Part shown: positions 19,272 to 26,775 of the stretch, piece by piece
Position numbering within the stretch: the stretch's first letter is position 1
Layout: the number at the start of each line of letters is the position of its first letter
Assembly: GCA_016219865.1 (NCBI GenBank)
Contig: JACRKF010000027.1
Coordinates: 1 to 53,958 of the forward strand
Reading direction: 5' to 3'
Source: Candidatus Woesearchaeota archaeon
GTDB taxonomy: Archaea > Nanobdellota > Nanobdellia > Woesearchaeales > DSVV01
DNA: 53,958 bases
Made by a program: the position numbers and the translations under genes
Notes under the pieces: generated by a model
The model's database searches: none
Seen by the model: only the letters and a program-made list of their open reading frames with translations
Told to the model about the DNA's origin: nothing

Positions 19272-19697
19272 ATGGCAGTAAAACAAGGAGATACTGTAAA
19301 AGTAGAATACACTGGAACATTTGATAATGGAGAAATGTTTGATTCTTCAGAAGACAAAGGACCATTGCAATTTAAAGTTGGCGGACATGAAGTAATCAAG
19401 GGGTTTGATAATGCTGTTGTTGATATGGAAGTAAACCAAGAAAAAAGTATAACAGTTGAACCAAAAGACGGTTACGGCGAACCAAGAGAAGAATTAAAGC
19501 ACAAAGTGCCAAAAGATAAAATTCCAGCAGATGTTACTCCGCAAGTTGGCCAAACACTTGGCTTGCAAGATCCGCAAGGAAGAGTATTTCCAATAAAGAT
19601 TATCACAGTTGATGCAGATTCAATCACAATTGATGCAAACCATCCATTAGCTGGCAAAACATTACACTTTAAGATTAAATTGTTGGAAATTTTATAA
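19272..19697 (+). CDS. FKBP-type peptidyl-prolyl isomerase (SlyD-like)
   Basis: VKVEYTGTFDNGEMFDSS...VIKGFDNAVVDMEVNQEKSITVEPKDGYGE...HPLAGKTLHFKIKLLEI. Confidence 0.95.
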   Translation: MAVKQGDTVKVEYTGTFDNGEMFDSSEDKGPLQFKVGGHEVIKGFDNAVVDMEVNQEKSITVEPKDGYGEPREELKHKVPKDKIPADVTPQVGQTLGLQDPQGRVFPIKIITVDADSITIDANHPLAGKTLHFKIKLLEIL

Positions 19698-19719
19698 AAA
19701 TATATATGGGGGATGAATT

Positions 19720-20094
19720 ATGCAAACACAACAACTTTCAGAGATAGTAAGAGTTTCAGTTAATAAAAATAAAGGTCTTTCACAAGCAGAAAAAACTATG
19801 TATTTAGACCAATCGGTGTTAGATGGACTAAGAGATAATCCAGAAATAATTAGAGGCTTGCGCTGCACTGTAACTTTAAATCCAACAGATGAAATAGGAT
19901 ATAGATTTCAATATGCTTTTGATATATCATTCTTAGATGCTATTGGAGCTAAAATATATACTATTTCTGGATTAAATAGCACCAAATATATTCTTAATAT
20001 AAACAATAACGAATTTAGCTGCAATATAATTGGTTATCCTAGATATATATCAACTTATGAAAACTTAATCATGAGACTAAAACTATATCCGTAA
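19720..20094 (+). CDS. Hypothetical protein, possibly frameshifted (C-terminal part to about 20269)
   Basis: Open -1 frame 20061-20269 continues as KLNHETKTISVTKEKEIINDDDKPQIPQLELAFFIFNNIRKD...TPTK*. Confidence 0.45.
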   Translation: MQTQQLSEIVRVSVNKNKGLSQAEKTMYLDQSVLDGLRDNPEIIRGLRCTVTLNPTDEIGYRFQYAFDISFLDAIGAKIYTISGLNSTKYILNINNNEFSCNIIGYPRYISTYENLIMRLKLYP

Positions 20095-20290
20095 CTAAAG
20101 AAAAAGAAATAATAAATGATGATGATAAACCACAAATACCACAATTAGAACTCGCATTTTTTATATTTAACAATATAAGAAAAGATGTTGCATATAAAAC
20201 ATTATTAAGATATAGTAAAAATTATCAAAGAATAGCAGATGCTTTTACTGGTTTAACTCCGACAAAATAAAAATCCCAACCACCCCAAGG

Positions 20291-20633
20291 GCAATGTCAT
20301 TAAGTTAAGGAATTTTCTTGCTTAATTTATCTAATCTTTCTAAATCTGTCAATAGTTTCTCTGCTGTTCCTAAATATCTGATGTTTTTAGTAATATATTT
20401 TCCACCTATCTTTACTCTGTCTTCAATAATGAACAAAATATGATACCAATGGCTAGAATCTCAACAATGTATGATCTATTAAATGGAATAATCTTTAGTA
20501 GCTCTCTTGGTCCTCATAAATTACATGAATTTGATTTGGGAATAGAACTTATTCAAGAAAAGAACAGCGTCACAAAAGAAAAAACTTCATGAATCAAAGA
20601 AGGTGTTTATAATGCTTAACTTAATGACATTGC
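20291..20633. mobile_element. Transposon remnant / MITE-like element with 19-bp perfect TIRs
   Basis: GCAATGTCATTAAGTTAAG (20291-20309) and CTTAACTTAATGACATTGC (20615-20633); interior minus-strand reading IEDRVKIGGKYITKNIRYLGTAEKLLTDLERLDKLSKKIP* resembles a transposase fragment. Confidence 0.7.
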
Positions 20634-20731
20634 ATCGCAAGCGATGGGGTATCCTCCAACAAATGAGTAAAACAAAAGCTTTCGTATGTGTTTGGACAAA
20701 ATTTATATAGCTGAAAGTTCTATTTATAACC

Positions 20732-21025
20732 ATGACTAACAATAAACAACTAATCATAAACCTAAAAAGAAAAATACTTCCTATTCTAAAGAAACATCAT
20801 ATAAAGAAAGCAGGCATCTTTGGAAGTTATGCAAGGGGAGAGCAAACTAAAAAGAGTGATATTGATATTTTAGTTGAACTTCCTAGTGGGATTGGTTTTG
20901 GTTTTGCAGGAATAGAATTAGAATTAGAAAAAAAACTTAGAAAAAAGGTTGATTTATTAACATACAATGGAATTAATAAGAGACTTAAAACTAGCATATT
21001 AGATGATGAGATCAGGATATTATGA
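20732..21025 (+). CDS. MNT-type minimal nucleotidyltransferase (antitoxin)
   Basis: IKKAGIFGSYARGEQTKKSDIDILVEL. Confidence 0.9.
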   Translation: MTNNKQLIINLKRKILPILKKHHIKKAGIFGSYARGEQTKKSDIDILVELPSGIGFGFAGIELELEKKLRKKVDLLTYNGINKRLKTSILDDEIRIL

Positions 21026-21366
21026 AAAAACAACCATTAATCTATATAGAGCATATCTATGAATCAATTCAGAATATAGAAGAATTTATGGAAAATTTAA
21101 GTGAAGAAGATTTAAGATCAAAAAAACTTTATCAAAATGCAATTGTTCGTGAATTAGAAATTATTGGCGAGGCAACAAAGAATATTCATTCTGGATTCAC
21201 CAATAAATATCCTAATGTTCCTTGGAGTGAAATAGCAAAGACAAGAGATAAACTAATACACTATTACTTTGAAGTTGATCTAAAAATATTATGGGATATA
21301 ATTCATGTTGATATTCCATCTCTAAAAAAACAGATTATTGAAATTCTCAAACAAGAAAAGAAATAA
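21022..21366 (+). CDS. HEPN-domain protein (DUF86-like toxin)
   Basis: VRELEIIGEATKNI...PWSEIAKTRDKLIHYYFEVD; overlaps the MNT gene by 4 nt. Confidence 0.9.
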   Translation: MKKQPLIYIEHIYESIQNIEEFMENLSEEDLRSKKLYQNAIVRELEIIGEATKNIHSGFTNKYPNVPWSEIAKTRDKLIHYYFEVDLKILWDIIHVDIPSLKKQIIEILKQEKK

Positions 21367-21372
21367 TAAATG

Positions 21373-21846
21373 TTAACTATAGAATAATCTCTTTTTTATT
21401 ATTGTATTCTTCATTTTATCCTTATTCTCTTTAGCTCTCTTCCCAATCTCCAGCAACGGAACAACAACAAAATCTCTCTCAAAGATTCTAGGATGCGGCA
21501 CAACTAGATTCTTTCGATTAATTCTCTGATTGCCATAAAACAAAATATCAACATCAATTGTTCGTGGACCATTTCTAATAGTCTTTCTCCGTTTTAATTT
21601 CTTCTCAACAATTCTTGCAAAATATAATAATTGATTAGCACTCAGAACAGTTCTAGCTTTTAGCGCGCAATTATAGAAGTTCCTCTGATTAAAATAACCA
21701 ACAGGTTTTGTTTCATAAATAGAAGATATTTTATTGACTATAATCTTTTCTCTAAGCAATTCAATTGCTTTTAATAGATTTCCTTTTCTATTGCCAACAT
21801 TTGAACCAAGCGCAAGATAAATTATTGCCATTTTATTCACATTCAT
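21373..21846 (-). CDS. folK: 2-amino-4-hydroxy-6-hydroxymethyldihydropteridine pyrophosphokinase
   Basis: IYLALGSNVGNRKGNL, SSIYETKPVGY, NFYNCAL, GPRTIDVDILFYG, VPHPRIFERDFVVVPLLEI. Confidence 0.9.
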   Translation of the reverse strand: MNVNKMAIIYLALGSNVGNRKGNLLKAIELLREKIIVNKISSIYETKPVGYFNQRNFYNCALKARTVLSANQLLYFARIVEKKLKRRKTIRNGPRTIDVDILFYGNQRINRKNLVVPHPRIFERDFVVVPLLEIGKRAKENKDKMKNTIIKKRLFYS

Positions 21847-21871
21847 TATTCAGATTTGTTATTCAAATTTA

Positions 21872-22711
21872 TTATAGCTCTTCAACTATCTGCGCAACTT
21901 GTTTATGTTCCTTTACATCATGCACTCGCAGATAAGAAACTCCTTGCAGCAAAGCTATCGTATTCATTGCAATTGTTCCAGCTAATCTTTCCTGCGCATC
22001 TGCTCCTGTTATTTTGCCAATAAACGATTTTCTTGATACTCCTAGCAATACTGGATAACCAAGAGAAACAAACACATCAAGATTACGGATAATCTCAAGA
22101 TTATGCTCAACTGTTTTCCCAAATCCTATTCCAGGATCAAGAATAATATTTTGCTGTTTTATTCCAGCTTTTTTTGCAAGCATTGCTCGCTCTGCTAAAA
22201 AACGTTTAATTTCTGCAACTATATCTTCATATTTTGGATTAACCTGCATTGTCTGCGGAGTTCCCTGCATATGCATTATTACAACACTTGCATCATATTT
22301 TGCAATTATTTTTGCCATTGCTGAGTCAGATAATCCTGCAATATCATTGATAATATCTGCTCCAATCTTCAAACATTCTTCAGCAACAATTGTTTTGCAG
22401 GTATCAACAGAGATTAAGACAGGCAATTGATTGTCGACAATATATTGTTTTATTGCTTTTATCACAGGCAATAATCTTTCTAATTCTTGTTCTGCAGTTA
22501 TTGAAACAGCTCCTGGTCTTGAACTTTCTGCGCCAAAATCAAGAATATCAGCTCCATCTTCAATTAATTGAATTGCATGTTCTATAGCGCTTTCTACTGG
22601 GATATATTTTCCGCCGTCATAGAAAGAATCAGCAGTTAGATTAACAATACCCATCAACTTAACTTTTCTTTCTTTTTTATTTTTATCTTTATTTCTTAGA
22701 ATTACTGCCAT
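21872..22711 (-). CDS. folP: Dihydropteroate synthase (start probably 22711, MAVILRNK)
   Basis: LMGIVNLTADSFYDGGK, DILDFGAESSRPGA, DIINDIAGL, ILDPGIGFGKT, GVSRKSFIGKI. Confidence 0.92.
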   Translation of the reverse strand: MAVILRNKDKNKKERKVKLMGIVNLTADSFYDGGKYIPVESAIEHAIQLIEDGADILDFGAESSRPGAVSITAEQELERLLPVIKAIKQYIVDNQLPVLISVDTCKTIVAEECLKIGADIINDIAGLSDSAMAKIIAKYDASVVIMHMQGTPQTMQVNPKYEDIVAEIKRFLAERAMLAKKAGIKQQNIILDPGIGFGKTVEHNLEIIRNLDVFVSLGYPVLLGVSRKSFIGKITGADAQERLAGTIAMNTIALLQGVSYLRVHDVKEHKQVAQIVEEL

Positions 22712-23525
22712 AATATCCCTGAACAAATGCTTTAAAATCAACATGCAACTGCTTTGTAATCTCACCAGCTTTGCCTTTGCCAATAATCATTGCATCAATT
22801 TTTACAACAGGAACTATTTCCATAGTGGTGTTAGTTAAAAAACATTCATCACAATTAACAAGATCATTTTTCATAAGTTTTCTTATCTCAACTTTAAGAT
22901 ACTTTTCTGCAAGCTTAAGAACAATGGCTCTAGTAATACCATCTAATACATTAGGTGAAGTCAATAATCTTCCATTTTTAATAATATAAAAATTACTTGT
23001 TGTGCATTCTGTAATCTCATCACCATGTGAAAACAACGCATCAAATACATTCTTCTGCTTTGCCTCTCGCGCTGCAAGGATATTAGCTAAAAAGTTGATT
23101 GATTTAATTTTTGGCAATGTTCTGGAATATTTTGAAATAATTAAATTGACACCATCATAAAGATTTTTATCATAAACAACAAATTCTTTTGCAATAATAA
23201 AGAATTGCGGTTTGCAATCTTTAACTAATCCCATCTCGCCAATGCCGCGAGTAACAGTTAATCTAATATATGCTTCATCAAGCTTATTCTTCTTGATTGT
23301 TTTCTCAATTTCTATTTTCATCTGCTGTTTTGTTATTGGGATAACTAATTGCATCTGTTTTGCAGAAAGATATAATCTATTAAGATGTTGATCAGCCATA
23401 AAAAGTTTGCCGTTATACGTCCTTAATGTCTCAAATACGCCATCGCCATACAATAAACCATGATCAAATACAGAAATGCATGCTTTCTCTCTAGGAATCA
23501 ACTTACCATTGATATTTATGAGCAT
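22689..23525 (-). CDS. Class IV PLP aminotransferase (PabC/IlvE/DAAT-like)
   Basis: VFDHGLLYGDGVFETLRTY, VTRGIG, SINFLANILAAREAK, ITECTTSNFYIIKNG. Confidence 0.85.
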   Translation of the reverse strand: MLININGKLIPREKACISVFDHGLLYGDGVFETLRTYNGKLFMADQHLNRLYLSAKQMQLVIPITKQQMKIEIEKTIKKNKLDEAYIRLTVTRGIGEMGLVKDCKPQFFIIAKEFVVYDKNLYDGVNLIISKYSRTLPKIKSINFLANILAAREAKQKNVFDALFSHGDEITECTTSNFYIIKNGRLLTSPNVLDGITRAIVLKLAEKYLKVEIRKLMKNDLVNCDECFLTNTTMEIVPVVKIDAMIIGKGKAGEITKQLHVDFKAFVQGYYGSNSKK

Positions 23526-23576
23526 AGTTTAAAAGAAGAATTAGTGGATATATAAATTTTTGTGATTAGCAAAAAT

Positions 23577-24023
23577 TTATCCAACAAACTCTGACTTAAA
23601 CTGCTTCAAAGAAGTCATAGAAACTGCTTTAATTATGCTGTAATTGTTAATAATATATTGTATAAACTGATAATATTCATCGCTATCTTTAACGCGCAGC
23701 TTAACCAATACTTCAAAATCTCCTGTGACAATGTCAACACTTTCAACCTCATTATGTTTTGCAAGCTTCTCACACACATCATCAATTTTTCCGTATTTAT
23801 CCTGACTAACACGTATCAATAAATAAGCGCAATATCCCAAACCAATCTTTTTATAGTCAAAAACAGCTTTGTATGCCTTGATAGCTCCTTCTTTTTCCAT
23901 CTTTTTGATATTATAATGGATTGTCGTTGATGGTTCTTTCATTTTTTTAGCAAGCTGAGTTATCTGCGGTGTGCAAAAACCATGTTTAAAAAGTTCAATT
24001 AGTCTTGGAGTGATGTTTTTCAT
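23577..24023 (-). CDS. Lrp/AsnC-family transcriptional regulator
   Basis: N-terminal HTH followed by DYKKIGLGYCAYLLIRVS ... VESVDIVTGDFEVLVKLRVKD. Confidence 0.85.
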   Translation of the reverse strand: MKNITPRLIELFKHGFCTPQITQLAKKMKEPSTTIHYNIKKMEKEGAIKAYKAVFDYKKIGLGYCAYLLIRVSQDKYGKIDDVCEKLAKHNEVESVDIVTGDFEVLVKLRVKDSDEYYQFIQYIINNYSIIKAVSMTSLKQFKSEFVG

Positions 24024-24121
24024 CTTATTTTTGTATAATATTCAACTATTTATATTATTTTCGATATTTTTCCGAATATTATTCAGTTATATATATTATG
24101 ATAAATGAATAACATATATTC

Positions 24122-24862
24122 ATGGCAAAAATAACAGAATCAAGAATACCAAAGAAACATGGAAAACGTCTCGGCATTATTGGCGGTATTGGCGCAGAAA
24201 CAAGTTCCAAGCTTTGTTTAGCTATAAATCAAAGAATAAGAAAAGCAACAGCAATACAACCAGATATTCTGCTGGAGAATGTGCCAATGCCTGATAAAGA
24301 AATGCTTAAATTAATGCAAGGAAAGAAAACAGAGCTGGCAGTTGAAATACTAAAAACAGCAGTAGTAAATTTAAACAAGACAAATGTTGATTTTATTATA
24401 ATCCCATGCAATACTGTGCATATATTTATTGATAAATTACGAGCAGTTTCAGTTGCGCCAATAGTAAGTATAATAGAAGAAACAGCAAAAAAATGCAAAG
24501 AATTACAGTTGCAGAAAATTGGATTGCTTGCATCACAGACGACAATTGACAATCATTTGTTTGAAAACGTATTTAAAAAAAGAGAAATGAACATAATTAC
24601 ACCTGACGACAAAGATCAAGAGATAATAAATAAGACAATTGTAAGGATACTTGATAAAAAAACAGAAAATAACGATAAAACACAGATAAAAGAAATAATC
24701 AAAAGATTACAAAGAAAAGGCGCAGAAGCAATCATCCTCGGCTGCACAGATCTGCAACTGCTAGTAGATACTACGAATATTGCACAAGAAACAGAAGTTC
24801 CATTGATTGACACCTGTAAAGTGCTGGAAGATGTTGCTGTTAAGAGATTGATGGGAAAATAG
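24122..24862 (+). CDS. Aspartate/glutamate racemase family protein
   Basis: GIIGGIGAETSSKL, VDFIIIPCNTVH, AEAIILGCTDLQLL. Confidence 0.88.
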   Translation: MAKITESRIPKKHGKRLGIIGGIGAETSSKLCLAINQRIRKATAIQPDILLENVPMPDKEMLKLMQGKKTELAVEILKTAVVNLNKTNVDFIIIPCNTVHIFIDKLRAVSVAPIVSIIEETAKKCKELQLQKIGLLASQTTIDNHLFENVFKKREMNIITPDDKDQEIINKTIVRILDKKTENNDKTQIKEIIKRLQRKGAEAIILGCTDLQLLVDTTNIAQETEVPLIDTCKVLEDVAVKRLMGK

Positions 24863-24933
24863 CAACACCAGAATCACACAATACAATCCTATTCCATAAC
24901 TTTTATTAACACAAAAATAACAGCAACTAACAA

Positions 24934-26082
24934 ATGTACGAGCAACTCATCTGGATAAGGAACAAATGCATAAAAACAATCTACAAAAGACTCTGCAAAC
25001 CTATCTTTTTCCGCATTGATCCTGAAGTGATCCATGATACAATGACCAAAAGAGGAAAGTTTCTAGGAAACAATCTATTAACAAGAAAAGCAACACAATT
25101 ATTTTTCTGTTATAAAAACAGAAAAATAGAGCAGACAATCGCTGGCATTAAATTCTCAAATCCAATTGGTTTAGCTGCTGGCTTTGACAAAAATGCTGAA
25201 CTCACGCAAATTCTTCCTCATATAAGTTTTGGTTACATCGAAGTTGGTTCTATTACTGGAGAACTATGTGGGGGTAATCCAAAACCAAGACTATGGAGAT
25301 TACCGAAATCACAATCGCTTATTGTTTATTATGGATTAAAAAACAACGGCGCAGAAGCAATCGCAAAAGAACTAGAATTGCTAAAACAAAAAAATAAAAT
25401 GCTGATTCCATTAGGAATCAGCATTGCAAAAACAAACTGCAAAGAAACAGCTGAAACTTCTGCAGCAATCGCTGACTATTGCAAAGCATATTCTTTATTA
25501 GAATCATACGCTGATTACATAACAATAAACATCAGCTGCCCAAATGCATTTGGCGGTCAGCCATTTACAAATGCAGAAGATTTAAACAAACTTTTGAAAG
25601 AGATAAATAAAATAAAAACAAACAAACAACTGCCTATCTTCTTAAAACTCTCTCCAGACATTATAACAGAAGAATTAGATAAAATAATTGAAGTTTCCAG
25701 AAAATACAACATCACTGGATTTATCTGTTCAAACTTAACAAAAAACAGAGACAATCACAAAATAATTGAGAAAGATATCCAAACAGTTGGCGGATTATCT
25801 GGCAAAGTAGTTGAGGACTTAACAAACAAGCAGATAAGCTACATCTGCAAAAAGACAAAGAAAGAATTCATAATAATTGGTTGCGGCGGAGTATTTTCAG
25901 CAGAAGATGCATATAAAAAGATCAAACTTGGAGCTTCATTAATTCAATTAATTACAGGTATGATCTATGAAGGTCCTCAAGCAATCAGCGAGATCAATCA
26001 AGGTTTAGTAAAATTATTAGAGAAAGATGGATACAATAATATTTCTGAGGCTGTTGGTAAGGAGAATTCTATATGTATTTAA
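24934..26082 (+). CDS. pyrD: Dihydroorotate dehydrogenase, class 2-like
   Basis: DPEVIHDTM, IKFSNPIGLAAGFDKNAEL, ITINISCPNAFGGQPF, GCGGVFSAEDAYKKIKLGASLIQLITGMIYEGP. Confidence 0.9.
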   Translation: MYEQLIWIRNKCIKTIYKRLCKPIFFRIDPEVIHDTMTKRGKFLGNNLLTRKATQLFFCYKNRKIEQTIAGIKFSNPIGLAAGFDKNAELTQILPHISFGYIEVGSITGELCGGNPKPRLWRLPKSQSLIVYYGLKNNGAEAIAKELELLKQKNKMLIPLGISIAKTNCKETAETSAAIADYCKAYSLLESYADYITINISCPNAFGGQPFTNAEDLNKLLKEINKIKTNKQLPIFLKLSPDIITEELDKIIEVSRKYNITGFICSNLTKNRDNHKIIEKDIQTVGGLSGKVVEDLTNKQISYICKKTKKEFIIIGCGGVFSAEDAYKKIKLGASLIQLITGMIYEGPQAISEINQGLVKLLEKDGYNNISEAVGKENSICI

Positions 26083-26471
26083 TAAGATTCTAATTCAATT
26101 CCTTTAACTTTGGAAAAATCTCTTATATTCCGCGTTAATAATTTTTCCTTTTTAGTTAGTGTAATTCCAGCAATAAGAATATCAATTGGATCTACCATCT
26201 TTCCTTCCTTAATAAGAGTTCCATCTATTTCTCCTGCTTTTTGAGCAGAATCATTATCAAGCGCCAAAATAACTTGTCCATTAAGAACTTTCATAATCTT
26301 ATTTTTTTCTCCTTCTGGTTTATTACTCTTTGTCATTCCACTAAATAATTCATAAATTGTTACTGCTGTGACGAGCTGAGGTTCATCACTTTTGATAAGT
26401 TCATGTAACTTTGCAACTGCATCTGTATCATTATTCATTAAGTCAATAATAAAACAAGTATCAAATATCAT
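26079..26471 (-). CDS. PIN-domain toxin (VapC-like)
   Basis: MIFDTCFIIDLMNND...TAVTIYELFSG...DPIDILIAGI...LLTRNIRDFSKVKGIELE. Confidence 0.85.
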   Translation of the reverse strand: MIFDTCFIIDLMNNDTDAVAKLHELIKSDEPQLVTAVTIYELFSGMTKSNKPEGEKNKIMKVLNGQVILALDNDSAQKAGEIDGTLIKEGKMVDPIDILIAGITLTKKEKLLTRNIRDFSKVKGIELESY

Positions 26472-26722
26472 GCTAATCGTCTCGCTGTAATCTCAACGCG
26501 TTTTCTCATTCTTTTCCGTAAATCAGCAACATTCTTTTTTAATTCATTTGCTTCCTCATTCGTAAGAACTCCGATAAGATCAAGAAGAGAATGTTTACTC
26601 ATGATTCTATTAATAACATCACTAAAACTTTCTGTTGATTCTTTATATGCTGCTAATTTCTCATACGCACCATGAGTTATCGTTATTGTTTTTGTTGCCA
26701 TAACAACTAAGTGTATGTACAT
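26468..26722 (-). CDS. VapB-like antitoxin (DUF217-like)
   Basis: TKTITITHGAYEKLAAYKESTESFSDVINRIM; 4-nt overlap with PIN gene. Confidence 0.8.
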   Translation of the reverse strand: MYIHLVVMATKTITITHGAYEKLAAYKESTESFSDVINRIMSKHSLLDLIGVLTNEEANELKKNVADLRKRMRKRVEITARRLA

Positions 26723-26775
26723 GTATTTAAACTTTACGATAATCTTTATTAACCGAGAGATATATTCTTTAAGCT

